From Streptomyces jeddahensis (GTDB lineage Bacteria; Actinomycetota; Actinomycetes; Streptomycetales; Streptomycetaceae), in assembly GCF_001642995.1 (NCBI RefSeq), contig NZ_LOHS01000069.1, forward strand, positions 1-64,000: a stretch of DNA of 64,000 bases, given 5' to 3'. The position numbers were made by a program, and so were the translations under genes. A model generated the notes under the pieces. The model was not told the DNA's origin and did no database searches. It saw nothing but the letters and a program-made list of their open reading frames with translations. Numbering within the stretch: position 1 is the stretch's first letter; every line of letters begins with the position of its first letter. This document shows, piece after piece, positions 57,505 to 64,000 of this stretch.

Positions 57505-58457
57505 TTGGCGCCCTCCTCGTAGTGCACCCACTTCTTCTGCGACCAGAACAGCACCGCGGTGACCAGTGCGACCGCGAGCAGCAGCATCCAGGCCATCGCG
57601 GACGCGAAGCCCATCTGCGTCTCCTTGAACGCCTTCTGGTACAGGTAGCAGGTGTAGACGAGCGTGCCGTCAGCCGGGCCGCAGGACGTGTCGGAGACGA
57701 CGTACGCGGAGCCGAAGATCTGGAATGAGTGGATGGTCTCCAGCAGGACGTTGAAGAACAGCACCGGGGAGATCATCGGGAGCGTGATGCTCCAGAACCT
57801 GCGCAGCGGGCCCGCGCCGTCCACCTCGGCCGCCTCGTACAGCTCCCGCGGGACCTGCTTGAGACCGGCAAGGAAGATGACCATGGGGGCGCCGAACTGC
57901 CAGACGGTGAGCGCCACCAGGGAGTAGAGGACGAGGTCAGGGTCGCCGATCCAGCCGCCCAGGTTCCAGCCGAAGGCCTTCAGGCCGCTGTCCACGATCG
58001 CGTTGTCGGAGAACAGCGCCCGCCACACGAAGCCGACCGAGACGCTCGCACCGATCAGCGACGGCATGTAGAACGCCGCCCGGTACAGGCCCTGGCCGCG
58101 CCTGCTCTGCGCCAGCAGCAGCGCCACGCCGAGCGCGAGCAGCAGCTTCAACGGGGTGCCGATCACCACGTACTTGAGGGTGACCTCGACCGACTTGCGC
58201 CAGCGGGGATCCTCGAACATCGCGGTGAAGTTGTCGAGGCCGACCCACTGGGGCGAGGTGAACAGGTTGTAGCTGGTGAAGGCGTAGTAGAACGACGCCA
58301 CCATCGGACCGGCCGTGAGCAGCAGGAAACCCGCCAGCCACGGTGACATGAACAGATAGCCCGCGAGGCTCTCCCGCCGGCCCCGCCGCTTGGCTGCGGC
58401 GGGGCCGGAGGAGCGCTCGCTCGGGGCCAGGACGGGCGTGTCCTTGACGAGCGTCAT
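57501..58457 (-). CDS. Carbohydrate ABC transporter permease (LacF/YesP-type)
   Basis: 318 residues from ATG at 58457. N-terminal cytoplasmic region, then six helices (GYLFMSPWLAGFLLLTAGPMVASFYYAFTSYN first). The EAA loop is EAAEVDGAGPLRRFW. Starts 14 bases after the binding-protein stop and overlaps the second permease by four bases. Part of the five-gene operon that begins with the lipoprotein. Confidence 0.92.
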   Translation of the reverse strand: MTLVKDTPVLAPSERSSGPAAAKRRGRRESLAGYLFMSPWLAGFLLLTAGPMVASFYYAFTSYNLFTSPQWVGLDNFTAMFEDPRWRKSVEVTLKYVVIGTPLKLLLALGVALLLAQSRRGQGLYRAAFYMPSLIGASVSVGFVWRALFSDNAIVDSGLKAFGWNLGGWIGDPDLVLYSLVALTVWQFGAPMVIFLAGLKQVPRELYEAAEVDGAGPLRRFWSITLPMISPVLFFNVLLETIHSFQIFGSAYVVSDTSCGPADGTLVYTCYLYQKAFKETQMGFASAMAWMLLLAVALVTAVLFWSQKKWVHYEEGAK

Positions 58458-58471
58458 GGTGCGATGTCCCC

Positions 58472-59758
58472 TCAGGCCGCGAAGGCGGCCTTCGCCTCGT
58501 TGAAGAACTGCTTCACCGCGGCGTTCACCTTGGTCTTGCCCTGGGACATGTCGCCCGCGATGCGCAGGAAGGCGGCCTCGGCGACGTCGGCGCCGGACGG
58601 GTGCGGGGTGATCTTGCCCAGCACGCCCTCCTTCTGACACGCCTCCTCGAACGCGGCGATCGCCTTGTTCTGGTCGTCGGACGGCGTGTAGGCCTCGTAC
58701 TGCTCGTCGGTGGGCAGGATGCCGCGGTCGTAGCCCATGATCTTGCCGACCTCCGGGTCGTGGACCATGAAGTCGATGAACTGGGCGGCTTCCTTGGGGT
58801 ACTTGGTCTTGTTGGATATCGACAGCATCAGCGAGCCGAGGTACTGGCCGGTGTCCTTGCCGTCCACGGTTGGGATCGGCGCGAGGCCGATATTGGGGTG
58901 ACCTTCGCCTGCGTAGCGGACGGAGAAGTTGTCCCAGGTGAACTCGGACGCCGCGAGCCCGGCCGACAGCGCGGACTTGGGCGCGACCTGGGCGACCTTC
59001 TTCGGGTCGCAGACCACACCGGACTTGACGCGCTTGTAGCCGTCCTCCCACCACGGGATGAGGTCGTCCTCCGTGAATCCGAGGCCGGTGTCGGTGAAGA
59101 ACGCCTTGCCGTTCTGGCGCAGATACAGGTCGTAGAGGTACATGATCCCGAAGTAGCCGGTGTCTCCGGCTATCTTCTGGGTGTCCTTGATGTGCTGGAG
59201 TGCGTCGAAGTACTCGTCCCAGGTCCAGCCGAACTCTGGCTTGATTCCGGCCTTTTCGAAGATCTTGTTGTCGATGACGAGCGACATGGTGTTGGCACCG
59301 ACCGGGATACCGAGCTGCTTGCCGTCCACCTGGCCGTTGGCCTCCACGCCGTTGCGGAAGCCGTCAAGGCTGAGATTCCCGGCCTTGATCTGCGAGTTGA
59401 GGTCCATCAGCACGCCGCGCTTGTCGTACTTGCGCAGGAAACCGACGGCGTTCTGGAAGACGTCCGGCGGATTTCCACCCGCGGCCTGAGTCTGGAACTT
59501 CTCCCAGAATGCGGCGTAGTCGGTGAATTCCGGCTGGATCTTGATCTTCGGGTACTTCTTCTCGAACAGCGCGATGCACTTCTTGATCGCCACCGCGCGC
59601 GGCTCGCCGCCCCACCAGGCGTGGCGGAGGGTGACGGTCCCTCCGCTGCCCGAGCCGCTGCCTCCCCCGCAGCCGGCTGCCATCAGCCCCACAGTGGCCA
59701 GCGAAGCACCCCCCGCCTTGAGGAGCTTCCGCCTCCCAATAGACTCGTCGGCACGCAC
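58472..59758 (-). CDS. Sugar-binding lipoprotein of an ABC importer
   Basis: 428 residues from GTG at 59758 (GGGAGG at proper spacing; a further ATG at 59782 would add eight residues). The signal is GRRKLLKAGGASLATVGLMAAGC, with the lipobox cysteine at residue 30 and twin arginines at 9-10, so Tat-dependent lipoprotein export is possible. The mature protein is a group-1 family (CUT1) binding protein: EKYPKIKIQPEFTDYAAFWEKFQTQAAGGNPPDVFQNAVGF. By context its ligand is probably a rhamnogalacturonan-derived sugar. First gene of the operon, under the LacI-type sites. Confidence 0.93.
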   Translation of the reverse strand: MRADESIGRRKLLKAGGASLATVGLMAAGCGGGSGSGSGGTVTLRHAWWGGEPRAVAIKKCIALFEKKYPKIKIQPEFTDYAAFWEKFQTQAAGGNPPDVFQNAVGFLRKYDKRGVLMDLNSQIKAGNLSLDGFRNGVEANGQVDGKQLGIPVGANTMSLVIDNKIFEKAGIKPEFGWTWDEYFDALQHIKDTQKIAGDTGYFGIMYLYDLYLRQNGKAFFTDTGLGFTEDDLIPWWEDGYKRVKSGVVCDPKKVAQVAPKSALSAGLAASEFTWDNFSVRYAGEGHPNIGLAPIPTVDGKDTGQYLGSLMLSISNKTKYPKEAAQFIDFMVHDPEVGKIMGYDRGILPTDEQYEAYTPSDDQNKAIAAFEEACQKEGVLGKITPHPSGADVAEAAFLRIAGDMSQGKTKVNAAVKQFFNEAKAAFAA

Positions 59759-59791
59759 AGTTGGGCCTCCCCGCCACATCATGACTTGTCG

Positions 59792-59803
59792 TGAATCGTT
59801 TCA
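59792..59803. promoter_or_regulatory. LacI-type operator O1 (downstream of -10)
   Basis: TGAATCGTTTCA, i.e. TGAAACGATTCA on the minus strand, an imperfect palindrome centred on CG. It lies between the -10 box and the binding-protein start. The perfect 8-bp palindrome AAGCGCTT (59807-59814) is next to it. Confidence 0.7.
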
Positions 59804-59822
59804 AGTAAGCGCTTGCTGGCAC

Positions 59823-59851
59823 AAGGTACGGAGAGGGTGGGGCCCCGTCAA
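59823..59851 (-). promoter_or_regulatory. Promoter of the sugar importer operon
   Basis: Minus strand: TTGACG (59851-59846), 17-base spacer, TACCTT (59828-59823). Transcription would start near 59815, at the AAGCGCTT palindrome, and run through the sugar genes. Confidence 0.65.
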
Positions 59852-59871
59852 CGATTCTGACAGGATTTACT

Positions 59872-59883
59872 CGAAGCGTTTCA
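59872..59883. promoter_or_regulatory. LacI-type operator O2 (upstream of -35)
   Basis: CGAAGCGTTTCA, i.e. TGAAACGCTTCG on the minus strand, the same TGAAACGnTTCr pattern as the site at 59792. The two centres are 80 bases apart, a distance suited to looping. Confidence 0.65.
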
Positions 59884-59889
59884 ACGACG

Positions 59890-60299
59890 GGTCCGGATCG
59901 CAACACCGCATCGCGGGCGGGCTCATGGGCGGGTGTGGCCGGGATTCGGCGCTGTCGGGGGGGTGTTGGGGCCGGGTGCGGCGGCCGGGTGCCGCACCAT
60001 CGGGTCCGGGCGAGAGGCACAGGCACCCGGATACGGGTCGGGCGGACCGCCCGGCCTGTCGCCGGGACGGTCCGTTGCCGGGACGGTCTGGGGTCTGGCC
60101 GGCGACCGGTCGCGGCGACGCGGGCGTGCGGGGCCGAACAGGACGTCTGCGGCGCCTGTGGGCGCCTCGCGGACCTGCTCCCGTCGGCGAGCGCCTGCCC
60201 CCATTGCGAGGGCAGGCGGAGGGTGAGGGCAGGCGGAGGCCGAACCGGGCACGGCAGTGCTGGAGTGCGTGCCACTGGAAGGTCGCCCGTGGACACGGC
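59890..60299. other. GC-rich non-coding stretch between the sugar operon and tRNA-Val
   Basis: No believable gene. It contains two direct repeats, GCCGGGACGGTC (near 60060-60090) and GAGGGCAGGCGGAGG (near 60208-60240), and otherwise low-complexity GC-rich sequence. The right end leads into the tRNA terminator. Confidence 0.5.
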
Positions 60300-60332
60300 T
60301 GCGGCCCGGAGGCTGGAAGCCTCCGGGCCGCA
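60300..60332 (-). terminator. Terminator after tRNA-Val (right copy)
   Basis: TGCGGCCCGGAGGCT (60300-60314) pairs perfectly with AGCCTCCGGGCCGCA (60318-60332), GGA loop, ten bases past the tRNA end on the minus strand. Unlike the terminator of the left copy it has no U-tract. Confidence 0.85.
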
Positions 60333-60341
60333 GATCCGGGG

Positions 60342-60413
60342 TGGGCGATACTGGGTTCGAACCAGTGACCTCTTCGGTGTGAACGAAGCGCTCTCCCACT
60401 GAGCTAATCGCCC
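60342..60413 (-). tRNA. tRNA-Val (anticodon CAC), right copy
   Basis: Identical over its full 72 nucleotides to the copy at 49931-50002, including stem, loop and anticodon. The bases just outside match for only a few positions, so the shared unit is essentially the tRNA gene itself. Same minus-strand orientation. Confidence 0.97.
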
Positions 60414-60660
60414 GGGCGCAGAGAGAACATTACCGCATGTCAGGGGATGCTTCCGACCAGGCGGCGGCCGCGGTGGGCTGCGGGGCAGGTGCCGCGGAGG
60501 AGGCTGCGGTGCGGGTCGCCGAGCGCCGCGGCCGACCTGAGTCGAGCCCCCGGCAGGTGACCGCCGACAGGCGGCCCCGGACGCGGGAGGACCTCGCCAA
60601 GGTCAGCGTCCGCCCGGCGACCGCTCCTCGGTCACCGTGCCCCGGCCATCCGTCCGCCGG

Positions 60661-61101
60661 TCACTGATCGATGTTCCACGGCATCTCGAGCCCGAACTTC
60701 CACACGTAGATCCCGCCCAGCACGGCGATGATCACCAGACCGACGCTCGTGAGGATCACGTTGCGCCGCCGGACCCTCGGGTCGAGCGCACGCTGTGCCG
60801 CCTCGGTGACCTTGCGCTTCGTCCAGCGCAGCACCAGCTGCGCCCAGACGAACTCGGTCGCCCAGATCGCCATGCCGCCGAAGATCACCAGCCAGCCGGG
60901 GCCGGGCAGGACAAGCATGAGCGCGCCCGCCACGACCACCGCGAGCCCCGCGACGAAGACGCCGACCTGCCAGCTCAGGTGCAGGGCCCGGCGCTCCTTG
61001 ATGAATCCCGGCGCCCGTGAGCCCAGCTCGGGTTCCTGGGACTCTGCCCCTGCGTCGGCTACCACGGCGACCTCCCCCGGCTCGTCACTCCCCGTATTCA
61101 T
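60661..61101 (-). CDS. TIGR02611-type membrane protein
   Basis: 146 residues from ATG at 61101. A hydrophilic N-terminal ~45 residues precedes hydrophobic helices (VGVFVAGLAVVVAGALMLVLPGPGWLVIFGGMAIWATEF, a characteristic PGPGW turn) and a third near the C-terminus (VILTSVGLVIIAVLGGIYVW). Actinobacterial membrane family of unknown role. It lies beside ssgB, on the opposite strand, as in other Streptomyces. A further upstream start at 61164 is less likely. Confidence 0.85.
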   Translation of the reverse strand: MNTGSDEPGEVAVVADAGAESQEPELGSRAPGFIKERRALHLSWQVGVFVAGLAVVVAGALMLVLPGPGWLVIFGGMAIWATEFVWAQLVLRWTKRKVTEAAQRALDPRVRRRNVILTSVGLVIIAVLGGIYVWKFGLEMPWNIDQ

Positions 61102-61295
61102 ACGGCCAAACCCTACCGGACGGGAAACGCCAATCACCGGAATGGCTCTTGTCGACGAACTCACACTCGGCCGGACGAGCTACCTAAAGCCACGCAAAAC
61201 GCTCAGAGGGGTTTACAACGGCACCGTAGGTGGCATGTCGATTTCGCCGACGTGCGAATCCCCGAGCGCACACTGAGCGAAAGGCCCTGGCGCTT

Positions 61296-61709
61296 ATGAA
61301 CACCACGGTCAGCTGCGAGCTGCACCTGCGCCTCGTTGTGTCGAGCGAGTCCTCACTGCCTGTTCCCGCAGGACTGCGGTATGACACGGCCGATCCGTAT
61401 GCCGTGCACGCCACCTTCCACACCGGAGCCGAGGAGACCGTCGAGTGGGTGTTCGCCCGCGACCTCCTCGCTGAGGGCCTGCACAGGCCCACAGGCACCG
61501 GCGACGTCCGCGTCTGGCCGTCCCGCAGTCACGGTCAGGGCGTCGTCTGCATCGCCCTGAGCTCGCCGGAGGGCGAGGCCCTGCTCGAGGCCCCGGCGCG
61601 GGCCCTGGAGTCCTTCCTGAAGCGAACGGACGCCGCGGTCCCGCCCGGCACGGAGCATCGCCATTTCGACCTCGACACAGAGCTCTCACACATCCTGGCG
61701 GAGAGTTAA
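61296..61709 (+). CDS. ssgB: Sporulation-specific cell division protein SsgB
   Basis: 137 residues, the exact family length. The sequence (NTTVSCELHLRLVVSSESSL...; DPYAVHATFHTGAEETVEWVFARDLL) matches S. coelicolor SsgB almost residue for residue as I remember it. SsgB recruits FtsZ to future septum sites during aerial-hyphae sporulation, with SsgA. In S. coelicolor ssgB depends on the sporulation/stress sigma factor SigH; a GTTT-type -35 (61211) followed by GGTGGC (61229) is a weak candidate. RBS is weak (AAGGCC 12 bases before ATG). Confidence 0.97.
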   Translation: MNTTVSCELHLRLVVSSESSLPVPAGLRYDTADPYAVHATFHTGAEETVEWVFARDLLAEGLHRPTGTGDVRVWPSRSHGQGVVCIALSSPEGEALLEAPARALESFLKRTDAAVPPGTEHRHFDLDTELSHILAES

Positions 61710-62238
61710 CGAGGCCAGGCTCAGAGCAGCCCGGCGCCGTCCACTCGGGGAGACGGCTCGGGCCACGACAACCGCACAGCACAGGCGCCGGTGCCGCCGC
61801 CGCGGGTTCCGCGGGGCGGCGCCGACGCGTATGCGGCCGTTACCCAGTGTCATGCTCACGTGGCCCTTCGTCACCCAGCCCACCAAGGGGACCAAGGGAC
61901 GGGGCGGCGAACCGCGCGGTGCAGTGACCGGTCACAGCCCGCCGGTGACCCTCGGACGGTCCGGCGCCTCCGGGAGGACTGGGCGGACCTTGGGCGGCCG
62001 CCACCTCCCGCTGGTGCCCGTAGGCGAGGCACATCGGGGAGCGTAGGGGCCCGCTGCGCGCACGGGGAGCGCGGTCACGCCTCGCCGACGGCGACACGCC
62101 CGTACCGCACGAACGTGACGTCCGCCTGGCCCGGACGGGCAGCCGCGGCGTCCCGGGGGCCGTGGTCCGCCGCAGGGAGCCGCTAGCATCGGCCTGCATC
62201 GGCGGGCTCTGCCCGATCCCCAGGCCAGGGAGCGACTC
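61710..62238. other. 529-bp non-coding region between ssgB and the CGNR gene
   Basis: No supportable gene. It holds a perfect 12-bp palindrome GTGACCGGTCAC (61924-61935), a short inverted repeat GCCGTC...GACGGC (61736-61757) that may terminate ssgB, and a TAGCAT (62184) that could be a -10 for the next gene. Frames in this stretch are Arg/Pro-rich and lack ribosome binding sites. Confidence 0.45.
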
Positions 62239-62814
62239 GTGCTGATCACCCACGACACCCGGTGTGCCCTCGATACCGTGGTCGATCTGGTGAACACCGC
62301 ACCGGAGAACGACGAGGCCGACGGGCTCGCAGACCTCGGCGCCCTGGCCGGTTTCGTACGAAAACACGAAATCAGTGACGTCGGCGTGCTGACCGATCAC
62401 GACCTGGCGGCCGTACGGCGCGTACGGGCCCGCTTCGCCGAGATCTTCGCCGCCGACGACGCCCGTACGGCCGCCGGCATGATCAACGAGCTGGTCGCGG
62501 CGGCAGGCACGACACCTCGGCTCACCGATCACGACGGCTATGACTGGCATGTGCACTACTTCGCGCCCGGCGCGTCCGTCGCAGACCATCTGGCGGCCGA
62601 CTGCGGCATGGCCCTGGCGTTCTTCGTCGTGGCCGGGGAGCAGGACCGGCTGCGGCGCTGCGAGGCGCCCGACTGCCGGCACGCCTTCGTGGACCTGTCC
62701 CGGAACCGCTCACGCCGCTACTGCGACAGCCGCACCTGCGGCAACCGGCTGCACGTCGCTGCATACCGTGCGCGCCGCAAGGAAGCCACCGCGGCCGAAG
62801 CCACCGCACGCTGA
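62239..62814 (+). CDS. CGNR zinc finger-type (ABATE-like) protein
   Basis: 191 residues from GTG at 62239 (AGGGAG upstream). N-terminal ABATE-like domain (TVVDLVNTAPENDEADGLADL... FAEIFAADDARTAAGMINELV), then a C-terminal zinc finger RRCEAPDCRHAFVDLSRNRSRRYC...TCGNRLHVAAYRARR, the CGNR motif with four cysteines. Probably a DNA-binding stress regulator of unknown target. Monocistronic by appearance. Confidence 0.9.
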   Translation: MLITHDTRCALDTVVDLVNTAPENDEADGLADLGALAGFVRKHEISDVGVLTDHDLAAVRRVRARFAEIFAADDARTAAGMINELVAAAGTTPRLTDHDGYDWHVHYFAPGASVADHLAADCGMALAFFVVAGEQDRLRRCEAPDCRHAFVDLSRNRSRRYCDSRTCGNRLHVAAYRARRKEATAAEATAR

Positions 62815-62824
62815 AGCCACCTGC

Positions 62825-62983
62825 TCACAGCAGGAAAAGATCATGGACCGATGCCATGAGCAGCAGAACGCCGATCACCGCCAAGAAGATCATCAGGGGC
62901 GGTTGGGAGAGCGCGAAGAGGCACCCGCGAGGCTCCTCGGCCGGAGTCGAAGGGGCGGCATCGCCCTGTGATGTGTCCAGCAT
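62825..62983 (-). CDS. 52-residue single-pass membrane protein
   Basis: Reading the minus strand from ATG at 62983 gives 52 residues: a hydrophilic N-terminus (MLDTSQGDAAPSTPAEEPRG), then CLFALSQPPLMIFLAVIG followed by VLLLMASVHDLFLL and a stop. One membrane helix with a Pro-Pro start. No strong ribosome binding site precedes the ATG. Small proteins with the CLFALS-PPLM pattern occur in Streptomyces as I recall. A 6-bp hairpin (CCTGCT-CAC-AGCAGG) overlaps the stop. Confidence 0.65.
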   Translation of the reverse strand: MLDTSQGDAAPSTPAEEPRGCLFALSQPPLMIFLAVIGVLLLMASVHDLFLL

Positions 62984-63102
62984 GTCGGGGCGATGATGAC
63001 GCAGCGGGCGCCTGCCGCGCGATCAACACGCCCGAGCGAAGCGGTAGTTCGCCGAAATACTTGACTTTGACGAGAGGACGGCTGCCCTGAGGGTCGTCGT
63101 CA

Positions 63103-63159
63103 GACGCTCGGATGGACGTCCGATGCTCGGATCGACGTCAGATGCTCGGATCGACGTCA
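63103..63159. repeat. 19-bp tandem repeat, three copies
   Basis: GATGCTCGGATCGACGTCA occurs perfectly at 63122-63140 and 63141-63159, with a variant (GACGCTCGGATGGACGTCC) just before at 63103-63121 and a partial copy after, ending at the stop codon of the next minus-strand gene. Each unit has the GACGTC palindrome at its end. Confidence 0.85.
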
Positions 63160-63172
63160 GATGCTCAGATCC

Positions 63173-63631
63173 TCAGATGCCGTGCTTCTTCAGGATCGCT
63201 TCGATGTCGCTGAAGTCGTCCGTGGCATCGGCCGTGGCGTCGGCGCCACGGGACTTGGTCTTGGGTCGAGCTGCCGGGCGTGCGGCCGGGCCCAGGGACG
63301 GGGCCGCGGCCGCCGGGGCCACTGCTTCTCCACGGGCTGCGGCCTTCGCCGCCTTGCGCTCCTTGCGGGTTCCACCGCTGCGCCGCTCGACCGCGCGGGT
63401 CGTCATGAACAGGAGCCACGCGCAGCCCAGCACCCCGAAGCCCGCCCAGGCCACCGGACTGAACGCGGTGTGCGCCAGCCACTGCACGGCGCCGGTCATG
63501 ACCAGACCCAGCGGAACCAGCGAGTACGCGGCGATGCGGGCCGCCGCCAGGAAGCGCTTGCGGTACGCGGTGATCGCGGCAATGCCCAGGCCGGCCGCGG
63601 AGACGGCAGAACAGACGGTCTCGGCAATCAT
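63173..63631 (-). CDS. Small membrane protein with basic C-terminal tail
   Basis: 152 residues from ATG at 63631 (GGAGG upstream). Three hydrophobic segments (VCSAVSAAGLGIAAITAY, IAAYSLVPLGLVMTGAVQWLA, VAWAGFGVLGCAWLLFM) and a charged Ala/Lys/Arg tail (ERRSGGTRKERKAAKAAARGE) that ends SDIEAILKKHGI. Function unknown; a conserved companion to ssgB-region genes as I recall. The stop lies within the last unit of the 19-bp tandem repeat. Confidence 0.8.
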   Translation of the reverse strand: MIAETVCSAVSAAGLGIAAITAYRKRFLAAARIAAYSLVPLGLVMTGAVQWLAHTAFSPVAWAGFGVLGCAWLLFMTTRAVERRSGGTRKERKAAKAAARGEAVAPAAAAPSLGPAARPAARPKTKSRGADATADATDDFSDIEAILKKHGI

Positions 63632-63885
63632 CCGGTCCTCCAGGCATGGCAGGCAGTCGGGCTGTGATGATTCGTCCCCTCCATCCTGCACCGCCCCGAG
63701 CCCCCGGGCCACGGTGCGTCCGGACCTCAGGGACATCTCCGGGTACGGCGTCCTCCCCAGGTCCCAGAGGCCGGGTCCCAGAGGCCAGGTCCCAGAGCGG
63801 CCCCGTTCATGTTTCCGGCCGGTTCCCCAACCGGACGAGGCGACTCCAGTTGGGGCGGCCCCCGCCCGGCTGGGAGACTGGTCCC

Positions 63886-64000
63886 ATGAGCGACTCCACT
63901 CCCGTCGGCACCACGGCCCGCCCCGTCCTGGACGTCTGGTGCGAGCTTCAGTGCCCCGACTGCCGCACCGCCCTCGACGACCTCCGCGCGCTGCGCGCGC
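63886..64000 (+). CDS. Thioredoxin-fold (DsbA-like) protein, N-terminal part
   Basis: Only the first 38 codons are in the window, cut by the right edge. Starts MSDSTPVGTTARPVLDVWCE and has a CPDC (CxxC) motif at residues 23-26 in a thioredoxin-like strand-helix context. Probably a DsbA/DSBA-like oxidoreductase; the rest must be read from the next window. Confidence 0.65.
   Translation, partial: MSDSTPVGTTARPVLDVWCELQCPDCRTALDDLRALRA

Noticed and set aside
59935..60402. Plus-strand frame running into the right tRNA-Val gene
   Set aside because: It translates through the tRNA and its terminator, and is Arg/Gly-rich, so a compositional artefact.
60437..60667. 76-codon plus frame beside the TIGR02611 gene
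   Set aside because: Low-complexity Ala/Arg sequence without an RBS; overlaps the end of the convergent gene.
61791..62186. 131-codon plus frame in the ssgB-CGNR gap
   Set aside because: Arg/Pro/Ala/Gly composition and no domain; the same region also gives equal-quality frames on the other strand.
63103..63159. CRISPR array
   Set aside because: The 19-bp units abut with no spacers, only three copies are present and no cas genes occur in the window.

Overview
The window is chromosomal core DNA of a Streptomyces (very high GC, many GTG and TTG starts, GC-rich hairpin terminators without U-tracts, bld/whi-era genes). The sporulation protein SsgB at the right end matches the S. coelicolor protein almost residue for residue as I remember it. 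The gene order thrS / HIT-Ap4A phosphorylase / pgsA / PIM acyltransferase / pimA / pdxST / yebC / ruvCAB / yajC-secD-secF / apt / relA / ppi / hisS / alaS / ruvX / mltG / aroE / aroC-aroK-aroB is the conserved actinobacterial backbone also found in Mycobacterium. I infer a Streptomyces species other than S. coelicolor but cannot name it.

Layout, left to right. 0.3-4.6 kb: a Pro-rich P-loop kinase-like protein and the coupled shikimate genes aroC-aroK-aroB (minus strand). 4.8-5.3 kb: a small secreted SapA-like spore-associated protein sitting between aroC and aroE. 5.4-12 kb: the operon DUF948 / DUF6167 / alaS / ruvX / mltG / aroE. 12.2-14.4 kb: a plus-strand STAND ATPase with a TTA (bldA-type) fourth codon, convergent with rpsD. 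15.4-25.2 kb: rarA, a VKOR-family protein, hisS, an MBL hydrolase, a membrane-anchored cyclophilin, a DUF349 protein and the (p)ppGpp enzyme RelA. 25.3-32 kb: ruvC-ruvA-ruvB-yajC-secD-secF-apt, all minus strand. 32-38.5 kb: yebC, pdxS-pdxT, a LemA-like protein, then the phosphatidylinositol mannoside (PIM) set pgsA-acyltransferase-pimA. 38.8-50 kb: an EF-G-like GTPase, a membrane protein, an Ap4A-type HIT protein, a voltage-gated-like potassium channel, thrS, a DinB-type protein, a DUF4365/OB-fold pair, a DEDDh exonuclease and tRNA-Val(CAC).

50-60.4 kb lies between two identical tRNA-Val(CAC) genes and is the most accessory-looking part. It contains a large membrane protein and a five-gene sugar operon: lipoprotein binding protein, two permeases, a YesL/DUF624-like protein and a Tat-exported exo-rhamnogalacturonan-lyase-like enzyme (YetA/PL26 type). 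Its promoter carries two matching LacI-type operators. I read this as a rhamnogalacturonan oligosaccharide scavenging module lacking its own ATPase. 60.6-64 kb returns to the developmental core: a TIGR02611 membrane protein, ssgB, a CGNR zinc-finger protein, a 52-residue membrane protein, a small membrane protein and the start of a CxxC thioredoxin-fold protein.

Features that gene calls alone do not explain: terminator hairpins written inside the 3' coding ends of two genes; a 70-bp CTAG-bounded palindrome and a 16-bp palindrome upstream of pgsA; degenerate tandem duplications at 35.4 and 63.1 kb; and dispersed Streptomyces-type intergenic repeats at 0.1 and 22.3 kb. I saw no CRISPR array, prophage, transposase or rRNA operon.
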